A program made the translations under genes and the position numbers. A stretch of 38,344 nt of DNA. It comes from Frankiales bacterium. GTDB taxonomy: Bacteria > Actinomycetota > Actinomycetes > Mycobacteriales > SCTD01. The notes beneath the pieces are model-generated. The model was not told the origin of the DNA and did no database searches. It was given only the letters and a program-made list of their open reading frames with translations. The DNA lies in assembly GCA_025965475.1 (NCBI GenBank), contig JAOPWV010000078.1:1-38344 (forward strand). The letters are read 5' to 3'. Numbering within the stretch: the first letter of the stretch is position 1; the number at the start of each line of letters is the position of its first letter. Shown here in pieces: positions 15,420 through 22,992 of this stretch.

Positions 15420-15445
15420 CCCCGTCGCGTCCTGCACGGGGTTTT
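15420..15445 (+). terminator. Terminator-like hairpin inside the purA leader (possible attenuator)
   Basis: CCCCGT (15420-15425) and ACGGGG (15436-15441) form a six-pair GC stem with a ten-base loop, directly followed by TTTT. No gene ends here: the gene to the left is on the other strand and starts at 15361. The hairpin lies between the purA -10 box and its start codon, so it could stop purA transcription early under some condition. A competing antiterminator fold was not identified by eye. Confidence 0.45.
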
Positions 15446-15479
15446 CGTACGTCACGCGACGGAATCTGAGAGGGCTGCG

Positions 15480-16766
15480 ATGCCCGCACTCGTCCTGATC
15501 GGCGCCCAGTGGGGCGACGAAGGCAAGGGCAAGGCCACCGACCAGCTCGGCGGGTCGGTCGACTATGTCGTGAAGTTCAACGGCGGCAACAACGCCGGTC
15601 ACACGGTCGTCATCGGCGACGAGACCTACGCGCTGCACCTGCTGCCCAGCGGCATCCTCAGCCCCGGCTGCACGCCGATCATCGGCAACGGTGTCGTCGT
15701 CGACCTGGGCGTGCTGTTCCAGGAGATCGACGCACTGGAGGCGCGCGGCTTCAGCTGCGAGCGACTGCTCATCAGTGCGGACGCCCACGTCATCCCGTCG
15801 TACAACAGCACGCTGGACCGGGTCGCCGAGCGTTTCCTCGGCAACCGCAGGATCGGCACGACCGGTCGCGGCATCGGCCCGACGTACGCCGACAAGATGA
15901 ACCGGATCGGCATCCGCGTGCAGGACCTGTTCGACGAGAACATCCTGCGGCAGAAGGTCGAAGGCGCACTGGCGCAGAAGAACCAGCTGCTGGTCAAGGT
16001 CTACAACCGCAAGGCCGTCACCGTCGACGCGGTGGTCGAGGAGCTGCTGTCGTACGTCGACCGGTTGCGCCCGATGGTCGCGGACACGGGGCTGCTGCTG
16101 TCGCAGGCGCTCGACGCCGGCAAGACGGTGCTCCTCGAAGGCGGCCAGGCGACCCTGCTCGACGTCGACCATGGCACGTACCCGTTCGTCACCTCCTCGT
16201 CAGCCACGGCCGGCGGCGCGTGCACCGGCTCGGGCATCCCCCCGAACCGCGTCGACAAGGTGATCGCCGTCGTCAAGGCGTACACGACCCGCGTCGGCGA
16301 GGGGCCGTTCCCGACCGAGCTGCTCGACGACGACGGTGAGCGGCTGCGGACCAACGGCCACGAGTTCGGTACGACGACCGGCCGCCCGCGCCGGTGCGGC
16401 TGGTACGACGCGGTCATCGCCCGCTACGCCGCGCGCGTCAACGGGGTCACCGACTTCGTGCTCACCAAGCTCGACGTACTGACCGGCTGGGAGCAGATCC
16501 CGGTGTGCGTCGCGTACGAGGTCGACGGCAAGCGGCTCGACGAGATGCCGATGACGCAGACCGAGTTCCACCACGCCGTCCCGGTCTACGAGTACCTCCC
16601 CGGCTGGACCGAGGACATCACGACGGCCCGGACGTTCGAGGACCTGCCGGTCAACGCGCAGAACTACGTGCGGACGCTGGAGAAGATGAGCGGCGCGCCG
16701 TTCAGCTCGATCGGCGTGGGCCCGGACCGCGAGCAGACCCTCGAGCTGCGCTCGCTGCTGCCGTAG
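15480..16766 (+). CDS. purA: Adenylosuccinate synthetase
   Basis: PurA makes adenylosuccinate from IMP, aspartate and GTP, the first step from IMP to AMP. The 428 residues match the family. The GTP-binding loop [11 protein letters not shown] holds catalytic Asp13 and Lys16; NNAGHT holds catalytic His41. [13 protein letters not shown] (IMP loop), [20 protein letters not shown] and [11 protein letters not shown], plus LTKLDVL for guanine recognition, follow in order. ATG 15480 follows GAGAGGG. A possible attenuator hairpin lies in the leader, and a perfect palindrome lies 17 bases past the stop. Confidence 0.98.
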   Translation: MPALVLIGAQWGDEGKGKATDQLGGSVDYVVKFNGGNNAGHTVVIGDETYALHLLPSGILSPGCTPIIGNGVVVDLGVLFQEIDALEARGFSCERLLISADAHVIPSYNSTLDRVAERFLGNRRIGTTGRGIGPTYADKMNRIGIRVQDLFDENILRQKVEGALAQKNQLLVKVYNRKAVTVDAVVEELLSYVDRLRPMVADTGLLLSQALDAGKTVLLEGGQATLLDVDHGTYPFVTSSSATAGGACTGSGIPPNRVDKVIAVVKAYTTRVGEGPFPTELLDDDGERLRTNGHEFGTTTGRPRRCGWYDAVIARYAARVNGVTDFVLTKLDVLTGWEQIPVCVAYEVDGKRLDEMPMTQTEFHHAVPVYEYLPGWTEDITTARTFEDLPVNAQNYVRTLEKMSGAPFSSIGVGPDREQTLELRSLLP

Positions 16767-16783
16767 GCCAGCCGGGCTGGGCC

Positions 16784-16829
16784 TTTTCGGAACTTCCACA
16801 GCACCCGGGTGCTGTGGAAGTTCCGAAAA
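16784..16829. repeat. Perfect 46-bp palindrome between purA and the convergent 2H phosphoesterase gene
   Basis: Two 23-base arms (16784-16806 and 16807-16829) are exact reverse complements with no spacer. The left arm begins TTTTCGGAACTTCC and the right arm ends GGAAGTTCCGAAAA. It sits between two convergent genes, so a role as a bidirectional terminator is natural. However, the base order is T-run, stem, A-run on either strand, opposite to an intrinsic terminator, which needs a U-run after the stem. It may therefore act as a plain hairpin or be a repeat element. No second copy occurs in the window. Confidence 0.8.
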
Positions 16830-16837
16830 CCGGTGGG

Positions 16838-17362
16838 CTACTCGGGCGGGCCGAACGGGAACGTCGCGAGCTCGGTCCAGTCGCCGTCGTCGTCACACAC
16901 CCACAGCGCCGCCTGGACGGCCGTCGTCCGCAGCGGCAGCCGGGCGCTCACCGCGTTGCCGGCCGACTGGCGCAGCCCGCGGTCCTCGCTGTGCACGATC
17001 GTCAGGTGCGGGACGACCTCGCCGGCCGGGATCTGCCCGGCGTACGGCGGGCACTCCGGCCAGCGGCGGGTGATGGCCCGGGTCAGCTCGACCAGGGTGT
17101 CGCTCTCAGGGGCGAGGAACACGATCCCGGCGTGCTCGAACCGGCCGACGCGGCCGAAGCGCAGCGGGAATGCATCGATGCCCGAGAAGAACCACTCGAG
17201 CTCGCCGAGGACGCCGGCGTCGATCCGCTCGCGGGGCAGGAACGGGTAGAGCAGCGTCACGTGGGCCGGGACACCGTGTGCGGCGGAGGGGTCGCCCTTC
17301 TCGCGCCACCCGTGCACCAGCGGCTCGGCATCCGGCACGCACAGCAGGATCGCGCTCTCCAC
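16838..17362 (-). CDS. 2'-5' RNA ligase family protein (2H phosphoesterase)
   Basis: A 174-residue 2H phosphoesterase. The two His-x-Thr-x motifs that define the family are present: HVTLLYPF (about residue 34) and HLTIVHSE (about residue 118). Family members act on 2',3'-cyclic or 2'-5' phosphodiester bonds in RNA or small nucleotides; the substrate here is not known. GTG 17362 follows GGAGG by a short spacer. It is convergent with purA and divergent from purD, so the link to purine metabolism is positional only. Confidence 0.87.
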   Translation of the reverse strand: MESAILLCVPDAEPLVHGWREKGDPSAAHGVPAHVTLLYPFLPRERIDAGVLGELEWFFSGIDAFPLRFGRVGRFEHAGIVFLAPESDTLVELTRAITRRWPECPPYAGQIPAGEVVPHLTIVHSEDRGLRQSAGNAVSARLPLRTTAVQAALWVCDDDGDWTELATFPFGPPE

Positions 17363-17399
17363 GGCACCTCCGTCTGTTCGAGGGGTTGAGGCGAGACGC

Positions 17400-17405
17400 T
17401 AGCGT
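17400..17405 (+). promoter_or_regulatory. -10 element of purD
   Basis: TAGCGT lies eight bases before GTG 17414, so purD mRNA is probably leaderless or nearly so. Confidence 0.4.
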
Positions 17406-17413
17406 CGGACCCC

Positions 17414-18712
17414 GTGAAGATCCTCGTGGTGGGCTCCGGTGCTCGTGAGCATGCCCTCGTCCTGGCCCTGTCCCGCGACCCGTCCGTGACGGGAATCGTC
17501 TGTGCCCCGGGCAACGCGGGCACGGCGGCCCTCGCCGAAACCCGCGCGCTCGACGCGACCGACCCCGCCGCCGTCGTCGCCCTGGCCCGCGAAGTGGCCG
17601 CGGACCTCGTGGTCGTCGGGGCGGAGGGCCCCCTTGTGGCGGGGGTCGCTGACGCGGTGCGCGGGGCCGGCATCGCCTGCTTCGGTCCCTCGGCGGCCGC
17701 CGCACGGCTCGAGGGCAGCAAGTCGTTCGCGAAGGACGTCATGCAGGCGGCGGGGGTGCCGACCGCCGCGGCGATGGTGTTCGAGGACGACAACGACTGC
17801 GCCGCGTACCTCGCGGGCGCCACCCCGCCGTACGTCATCAAGGCCGACGGGCTCGCCGCCGGCAAGGGCGTCCACGTCGGGCTGGACCTGCCGACCGCCG
17901 TCGACTTCGCGCGGGACGCCCTGCGCAGCCTCGGCGGGCGGGTCGTCGTCGAGGAGTTCCTGGACGGACCCGAGGTGTCGCTGTTCGCGCTGACCGACGG
18001 CGCGGCCGTCGTACCGCTGCTGCCGGCCCAGGACTTCAAGCGGGCGTACGACGACGACGAGGGGCCGAACACCGGCGGCATGGGCGCGTACGCCCCGCTG
18101 CCCTGGCTGCCGGCCGGCCTGGTGGACGACGTGCTCGAGCGGGTGCTCCAGCCCGTCGTCGACGAGATGGCCGCGCGCGGGACGCCGTTCTCCGGGCTGC
18201 TGTACGCCGGTCTGGCGATCACCTCCCGAGGCCCCGAGGTCATCGAGTTCAACTGCCGGTTCGGCGACCCCGAGACCCAGGTCGTCCTGGCGATGCTGGA
18301 GACGCCGCTCGCCGGTCTCCTGCACGCGAGCGCGACCGGCGGGCTCGCCGACGTCGGGCCGCTGCGGTGGCGCGAGGGCGCGGCCGTCACGGTGGTCGTG
18401 GCCGCGGAGAACTACCCGGGGACCCCGGTCACCGGCGACGAGGTCACGGTGGGTGTACTGCCGAACGGCGTCGACGTTCTGCATGCCGGCACCCGGCTGG
18501 ACGGCGAACGGGTCCTCAGCAGCGGCGGCCGGGTGCTGTCGGTGACCGCGGCCGGGACTTCCCTCGAGGCCGCGCGTGATCTTGCGTACCAAGGGGTCGC
18601 CGCGGTGACGTTGCGAGGAGCACACTCCCGGTCTGACGTCGCGCTGCGCGCCGTCCGCGGAGAGGTCCGCGCACCGGAAGGGGAAGCGGGTGGTCGAACC
18701 CCTGCTCGATGA
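17414..18712 (+). CDS. purD: Phosphoribosylamine-glycine ligase (GAR synthetase)
   Basis: PurD couples phosphoribosylamine and glycine with ATP to give GAR, the second step of purine synthesis. It has 432 residues with an ATP-grasp fold: N-terminal MKILVVGSGAREHAL, GPSAAAARLEGSKSFAK, the ATP-binding lysine segment PYVIKADGLAAGKGV (about residues 137-151), NTGGMGAYAP, and the Mg-ligand segment EFNCRFGDPETQ. Its last 23 bases overlap the purE-like gene, so the two are translationally coupled. It stands divergent from the 2H phosphoesterase gene. Confidence 0.97.
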   Translation: MKILVVGSGAREHALVLALSRDPSVTGIVCAPGNAGTAALAETRALDATDPAAVVALAREVAADLVVVGAEGPLVAGVADAVRGAGIACFGPSAAAARLEGSKSFAKDVMQAAGVPTAAAMVFEDDNDCAAYLAGATPPYVIKADGLAAGKGVHVGLDLPTAVDFARDALRSLGGRVVVEEFLDGPEVSLFALTDGAAVVPLLPAQDFKRAYDDDEGPNTGGMGAYAPLPWLPAGLVDDVLERVLQPVVDEMAARGTPFSGLLYAGLAITSRGPEVIEFNCRFGDPETQVVLAMLETPLAGLLHASATGGLADVGPLRWREGAAVTVVVAAENYPGTPVTGDEVTVGVLPNGVDVLHAGTRLDGERVLSSGGRVLSVTAAGTSLEAARDLAYQGVAAVTLRGAHSRSDVALRAVRGEVRAPEGEAGGRTPAR

Positions 18713-19184
18713 GGACGGCCGGCGGCCACGTGTCGCCGTCATCTACAGCAGCCCTGCCGACCACGACACCATGGCGCAGGCCGGGGCGCTGCTGTCCCGC
18801 TTCGGGCTGGCGTACGACGAGCAGTCGCTGTCGCCCCACCGCGCCCCCAGGGCCCTGGCCGACTGGATCGCGGAACTCGAGCCGCGCGGCGTCGAGGTCG
18901 TCATCGCGGGTTCGGCCGGTGCCGCCGCCCTGGCCGGAATCGTCGCCGCGCACACGATCCTGCCGGTCATCGGCGTACCGCTGTCGACCGGCGGACTCGA
19001 CGGCCGGGACGCCCTGCTCGGCCTCACCCAGCTGCCGCCCGGCGTGCCCGTCGCGGCGGTCGGGATCGACAACGCGCTGAACGCCGCCGTACTCGCCGTG
19101 CAGGTGCTCGCCGTGGCCGACCCGGAGCTGCGGACCCGGCTGTGGCGGTTCAAGGACGACTTCGAGAAGGCCGCACGCCACTGA
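18690..19184 (+). CDS. Divergent PurE-like protein (N5-CAIR mutase homologue)
   Basis: A 164-residue member of the PurE family, which converts N5-CAIR to CAIR. Family landmarks are present but altered: VAVIYSSPADHDTM (usually MGSxSD), LSPHRAP (usually SAHRTP; the catalytic His is kept), VVIAGSAGAAALAGI (usually IAGAGGAAHLPGM; the second conserved His and the HLPG turn are lost), LPVIGVPLSTGGLDGRDALL and NALNAAVLAVQVLA. It may be a non-canonical mutase, or a paralogue with another role while a standard purE/purK pair sits elsewhere; purK is not in this window. GTG 18690 has GGAAGGGG upstream and lies inside purD. Confidence 0.8.
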   Translation: MVEPLLDEDGRRPRVAVIYSSPADHDTMAQAGALLSRFGLAYDEQSLSPHRAPRALADWIAELEPRGVEVVIAGSAGAAALAGIVAAHTILPVIGVPLSTGGLDGRDALLGLTQLPPGVPVAAVGIDNALNAAVLAVQVLAVADPELRTRLWRFKDDFEKAARH

Positions 19185-19209
19185 TCGGCGGCCGAGGCGC
19201 GCGGTCTGG

Positions 19210-19215
19210 GAGAAT
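19210..19215 (+). promoter_or_regulatory. Possible -10 element of purB
   Basis: GAGAAT sits about 45 bases before purB and would give a leader of about 35-40 bases that includes the GAGGAG ribosome-binding site. It is a weak match to consensus, and read-through from purD-purE is also possible. Confidence 0.3.
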
Positions 19216-19260
19216 GGAGCGACCGCCCGCCTGTACGTCAGCACCGCGAGGAGCTTTCCC

Positions 19261-20568
19261 GTGATCGAGCGCTACACCCTGCCCGAGATGGGGCGGGTCT
19301 GGAGCGAGGCCCGCAAGTACGAGCTGTGGTGCCAGGTCGAGGTGCTCGTCCTCGAGGCCCACGCCGCGGCCGGCGTCGTACCCGCCGACAGCGTCGAGCC
19401 GGTACGCCGGGCGGCGCCGCCGACCCCGGAGGCCGTCGCGGAGATCGAGGCGGTGACCCAGCACGACGTCATCGCGTTCCTGTCGGCCTGGGCCGACAAC
19501 ACCGAACCGCGCGAGGCGGCGGCGTACGTGCACTTCGGCATGACGTCTTCCGACCTGCTCGACACGGCGCTGGCCCTGCAGCTCGTCGAGGCCACCGACA
19601 TCCTGCTGGCCAAGGCCGACACCCTGGTCGCCGCGCTGCGCGACCTCGGACTGAAGCACAAGGACACCGTCAAGGTCGGCCGTACGCACGGCATCCACGC
19701 CGAGCCGACGACGTGGGGGCACCGGGTCGCCGACCTGGCGTTCGCCATGGCCCGCTCGCGGGACCGGCTCACGCGCGCCCGTGACGCGGTCGCCGTCTGC
19801 AAGATCAGCGGCGCGGTCGGCACGTACTCCAACATCGACCCCTCCGTGGAGCAGACCGTCGCGGCGCGGCTCGGCCTCACCCCGTCCCCGGCCGCGACCC
19901 AGGTCGTCATCCGCGACGGCGTCAGCGAGTGGGTGTCGGCGCTGGCCGTCATCGCCACCGTCTGCGAGGCGTTCGCCCTCGAGGTGCGGCACGGGCAGCG
20001 CACCGAGGTCCGCGAGCTGTGGGAGCCGTTCGGCAAGGGCCAGAAGGGTTCCTCGGCCATGCCGCACAAGAAGAACCCGATCGCGTCGGAGCGGATCGCC
20101 GGGCTCGCCCGCGTCGTACGCGCCCAGGTCGTGCCGGTCATGGAGGGCATCCCGCTCTGGCACGAGCGCGACATCAGCCACTCCTCGACCGAGCGGGTCG
20201 CCCTGCCTGACGCCGCGATCGGCACCGACTACCTGCTCAACCTGACCACGCGGCTCGTCACCGGGCTCGTCGTCGACGCCGACCGGATGCGGGTGAACCT
20301 CGAGTCCTCCGGCGGCCTGATCTACACCTCGACCGTCCTGCTCGAACTGGTCGAGGGCGGCCTGTCGCGCGAGGACGCGTACTCCTTCGTCCAGCAGGCC
20401 GCCATGCGCACCTGGGAGACCGGCGTGCCGTTCCGGCAGACGCTGACCGAGCAGGCCGAGGCTGCCGGGCAGAAGCTGGACGAGGCGCGCCTCGACGAGG
20501 TCTGCCGCCCGGAGCGCTACCTCGAGCGGCTGGCCCCGGTCTTCGAGCGGCTCGCGGCGCTCACGTGA
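19261..20568 (+). CDS. purB: Adenylosuccinate lyase
   Basis: PurB removes fumarate from SAICAR and from adenylosuccinate, so it serves both the common purine pathway and the AMP branch. It has 435 residues of the aspartase/fumarase superfamily. Visible are HFGMTSSDLLDTALALQL, VKVGRTHGIHAEPTTWGH with the conserved His, and the signature loop GSSAMPHKKNP (about residues 263-273) carrying the catalytic Ser. GTG 19261 follows GAGGAG. The stop overlaps the purC start by 4 bases. Confidence 0.97.
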   Translation: MIERYTLPEMGRVWSEARKYELWCQVEVLVLEAHAAAGVVPADSVEPVRRAAPPTPEAVAEIEAVTQHDVIAFLSAWADNTEPREAAAYVHFGMTSSDLLDTALALQLVEATDILLAKADTLVAALRDLGLKHKDTVKVGRTHGIHAEPTTWGHRVADLAFAMARSRDRLTRARDAVAVCKISGAVGTYSNIDPSVEQTVAARLGLTPSPAATQVVIRDGVSEWVSALAVIATVCEAFALEVRHGQRTEVRELWEPFGKGQKGSSAMPHKKNPIASERIAGLARVVRAQVVPVMEGIPLWHERDISHSSTERVALPDAAIGTDYLLNLTTRLVTGLVVDADRMRVNLESSGGLIYTSTVLLELVEGGLSREDAYSFVQQAAMRTWETGVPFRQTLTEQAEAAGQKLDEARLDEVCRPERYLERLAPVFERLAALT

Positions 20569-21452
20569 TCCCCCTCCCGCTGGTCGCGCGCGGCAAGGTG
20601 CGCGACCTCTACGCGGTCGGGGACGACCAGCTGCTGCTCGTCGCGAGCGACCGCCTGTCGGCGTACGACGTCGTGCTGCCCAGCGGGATCCCCGACAAGG
20701 GCGCGGTGCTGACCGGGCTGTCGGTGTGGTGGTTCGAGCAGCTCGCCGACGTGGTGCCCAACCACCTGGTGACGGCGCGGGTGTCCGAGCTGCCCGAGGT
20801 GCTGCACCCGTACGCCGAGGAGCTGCGCGGCCGGTCGATGCTCTGCCGTCGGCTCGACATGGTGCAGGTCGAGTGCGTGGCCCGCGGCTACCTCACCGGC
20901 GGCGGCCTGACGGAGTACCAGGCGTCGGGCTCGGTCTGCGGCGTACCGCTGCCGGCCGGGCTGGTGGACGGCTCGCGGCTGCCCGAGCCCATCTTCACGC
21001 CGACGTCCAAGGCGCCGGTCGGCGAGCACGACCTGCCGATGACGTACGACGAGGTGGTGGCCCAGCTCGGCCCCGAGCTGTCCGAGGAGGTGCGGGCGAC
21101 CACGCTCGACATCTACCGGCGCGGTGCGGCGGTGGCCGAGAAGGCCGGCATCCTGCTCGCCGACACCAAGGTCGAGCTCGGTCTGGAGAACGGCCGGCTC
21201 GTGCTGGGCGACGAGGTGCTCACCCCGGACAGCAGCCGGTTCTGGCCGGCCTCGTCGTGGGAGCCGGGTCACGCGCAGCCGTCGTACGACAAGCAGTTCG
21301 TCCGCGACTGGCTGACCGCGTCCGGCTGGGACCGCACCCCGCCGGGACCCGAGCTGCCCGCCTCGGTGCTGGAGCAGACCCGCGACAAGTACGTCGAGGC
21401 CTACGAGCGGCTGACCGGCTCGTCGTTCGACTCCTGGCTCCGCGAGAGCTGA
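20565..21452 (+). CDS. purC: SAICAR synthase
   Basis: PurC joins CAIR and aspartate with ATP to make SAICAR. It has 295 residues, the long form common in actinobacteria. The glycine-rich start RGKVRDLYAVGD, SDRLSAYDVVLPSGIPDKG, VECVARGYLTGGGL and the signature LADTKVELGLENGRLVLGDE are all present. The GTG start overlaps the purB stop (GTGA), indicating translational coupling. Its product is the substrate of PurB encoded just upstream. Confidence 0.97.
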   Translation: MIPLPLVARGKVRDLYAVGDDQLLLVASDRLSAYDVVLPSGIPDKGAVLTGLSVWWFEQLADVVPNHLVTARVSELPEVLHPYAEELRGRSMLCRRLDMVQVECVARGYLTGGGLTEYQASGSVCGVPLPAGLVDGSRLPEPIFTPTSKAPVGEHDLPMTYDEVVAQLGPELSEEVRATTLDIYRRGAAVAEKAGILLADTKVELGLENGRLVLGDEVLTPDSSRFWPASSWEPGHAQPSYDKQFVRDWLTASGWDRTPPGPELPASVLEQTRDKYVEAYERLTGSSFDSWLRES

Positions 21453-21477
21453 CCCCTCGGCCGCGGTGCGGCGTCGG

Positions 21478-21483
21478 TAGGCT
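21478..21483 (+). promoter_or_regulatory. -10 element of a probable leaderless purS promoter
   Basis: TAGGCT lies seven bases before GTG 21491 in the short gap after purC. It would give purS and the genes behind it their own transcript start. Confidence 0.5.
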
Positions 21484-21490
21484 GCCTGCC

Positions 21491-21739
21491 GTGGCCGCCG
21501 TGAAGATCGTCGTGGACGTGATGCTCAAGCCGGAGATCCTGGATCCGCAGGGGCAGGCGGTGTCCAACGCCCTGCCGAACCTCGGGTTCGCGACCGCGGG
21601 CAGCCTGCGCATCGGCAAGCACGTCGAGCTCGAGCTCGAGGCGGACACCGACCGGGCCGCGCTCGACCAGGCCACCCGGATCGCCGAGACGCTGCTGGCC
21701 AATCCTGTGATCGAGGACTTCACCGTCCGCCTGGCCTGA
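21491..21739 (+). CDS. purS: FGAM synthase subunit PurS
   Basis: An 82-residue small subunit of the PurS-PurQ-PurL FGAM synthase, thought to help ammonia pass from PurQ to PurL. It has the family's opening VVVDVMLKPEILDPQGQAV, then NLGFATAGSLRIGKHVELEL, and ends LLANPVIEDFTVRLA. GTG 21491 is fixed by the TAGGCT box seven bases before it. An unrelated RsbW-like gene separates it from purQ. Confidence 0.95.
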   Translation: MAAVKIVVDVMLKPEILDPQGQAVSNALPNLGFATAGSLRIGKHVELELEADTDRAALDQATRIAETLLANPVIEDFTVRLA

Positions 21740-21793
21740 ACGGGCCTAACCCTCTGATCATCGGGTACGTGGGCCTCCGACGAGGAGGTGTCC

Positions 21794-22294
21794 GTGGAGA
21801 TCAAACTGACGCTCGCCCTGCCGCGGGACGAGCTGTCCGTGCCTGTCGTACGCCGCATCCTCAAGAACTCGATGCAGACCCTCGGGGTGCGCCGGGACGT
21901 GATCTCCGACATCGAGCTGGCCCTCACCGAGGCGGCGACCAACGCCCTCGACCATGCGCAGAACGGCGGCGAGTACGAGGTCTCGGCCGGCATCGACGGC
22001 CACCGCTGCATCATCGAGGTGCTCGACCGCGGCAACGGCTTCGACGGCGAGGCCCTCGGGCACCTGGAGGCGGACGTCAGGGCCGAGGACGGCCGCGGCA
22101 TCCAGCTGATGCGTGCATCGGTCGACAAGGTCACCTTCGACAGCCGCCCGACGGTCGGCACCGTCGTGCATCTCGAGAAGATCCTCGAGTGGGACGAGGG
22201 CTCGGTCATCAAGCAGCTGACCGAGAACCACCCCGCGATCGAGCACGGCCCCTGGCATTCGGACGACACTCAGGACGTGCCAGCCCCGCCCTGA
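21794..22294 (+). CDS. RsbW-like anti-sigma/serine-protein kinase (GHKL ATPase)
   Basis: A 166-residue protein with the HATPase_c fold of RsbW/SpoIIAB-type regulators, which bind a sigma factor and phosphorylate an anti-anti-sigma protein. The N box ELALTEAATNALDHAQ, G1 motif VLDRGNGFD and G2 motif EDGRGIQLMRASVD are all clear. GTG 21794 is chosen because AGGAGG (21783-21788) lies five bases before it; GTG 21788 would overlap that site. No partner sigma factor or STAS gene is adjacent. It sits within the purine cluster, between purS and purQ, suggesting shared expression. Confidence 0.88.
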   Translation: MEIKLTLALPRDELSVPVVRRILKNSMQTLGVRRDVISDIELALTEAATNALDHAQNGGEYEVSAGIDGHRCIIEVLDRGNGFDGEALGHLEADVRAEDGRGIQLMRASVDKVTFDSRPTVGTVVHLEKILEWDEGSVIKQLTENHPAIEHGPWHSDDTQDVPAPP

Positions 22295-22302
22295 GCCGCC
22301 GG

Positions 22303-22308
22303 TAGGCT
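22303..22308 (+). promoter_or_regulatory. -10 element of a probable leaderless purQ promoter
   Basis: TAGGCT, identical to the purS box, lies six bases before ATG 22315 in the 20-bp gap after the RsbW-like gene. Confidence 0.5.
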
Positions 22309-22314
22309 GGACGC

Positions 22315-22992
22315 ATGTCCGCTCGGATCGGCGTCGTCACGTTCCCCGGCAGTCTCGACGACCGCGACGCGCAGCGCGCGGTCCGTCTCTCGGGTGCCGA
22401 ACCCGTCCCCCTCTGGCACGGTGACGGGGATCTGCACGGCGTCGACGCCGTGGTCCTGCCGGGCGGTTTCTCGTACGGCGACTACCTGCGGTGCGGCGCC
22501 ATCGCGCGGTTCGCCCCGGTCATGAACGCGATCGTCGAGCAGGCCGCCGAGGGGCTGCCGGTCCTCGGGATCTGCAACGGGTTCCAGGTGCTGTGCGAGT
22601 CGCACCTGCTCCCCGGCGCCCTCACCCGCAACCAGAACCTCCACTTCGTCAACCGCGACCAGCGGCTGCGCGTCGACTCCACGGCCACGCTCTGGACCGG
22701 CGGTTACGACCAGGGCCAGGAGATCGTCATCCCCGTCAAGAACGGTGAAGGCTGCTATGTCGCCGACGAACGCACCCTCGACCAGCTCGAGGCCGAGGGC
22801 CGGATCGTCGCGCGGTACGTCGGCGGCAACCCTAACGGCAGCGCCCGGGACATCGCCGGCATTGCGAACGAGCGCGGCAACGTGGTCGGTCTCATGCCGC
22901 ACCCGGAGCACGCGGTGGAGCACCTCACCGGTCCCGGCACCGACGGCCTGGGCTTCTTCACGAGCGTCCTGAAGGCGCTGGTGTCCGCGTGA
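22315..22992 (+). CDS. purQ: FGAM synthase subunit PurQ (glutaminase)
   Basis: PurQ releases ammonia from glutamine for FGAM synthase. It is a class I glutamine amidotransferase of 225 residues: [18 protein letters not shown] (oxyanion strand), nucleophile Cys in [13 protein letters not shown] (about residue 85), and the His/Glu pair in [11 protein letters not shown] near the C-terminus. The N-terminus [19 protein letters not shown] is typical. Its stop overlaps the purL start by 4 bases. Confidence 0.97.
   Translation: MSARIGVVTFPGSLDDRDAQRAVRLSGAEPVPLWHGDGDLHGVDAVVLPGGFSYGDYLRCGAIARFAPVMNAIVEQAAEGLPVLGICNGFQVLCESHLLPGALTRNQNLHFVNRDQRLRVDSTATLWTGGYDQGQEIVIPVKNGEGCYVADERTLDQLEAEGRIVARYVGGNPNGSARDIAGIANERGNVVGLMPHPEHAVEHLTGPGTDGLGFFTSVLKALVSA

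Noticed and set aside
16784-16829. Reading the 46-bp palindrome as an ordinary intrinsic terminator
   Set aside because: The T-run precedes and the A-run follows the stem on both strands, so neither RNA would have the required U-tail; it is listed as a repeat.
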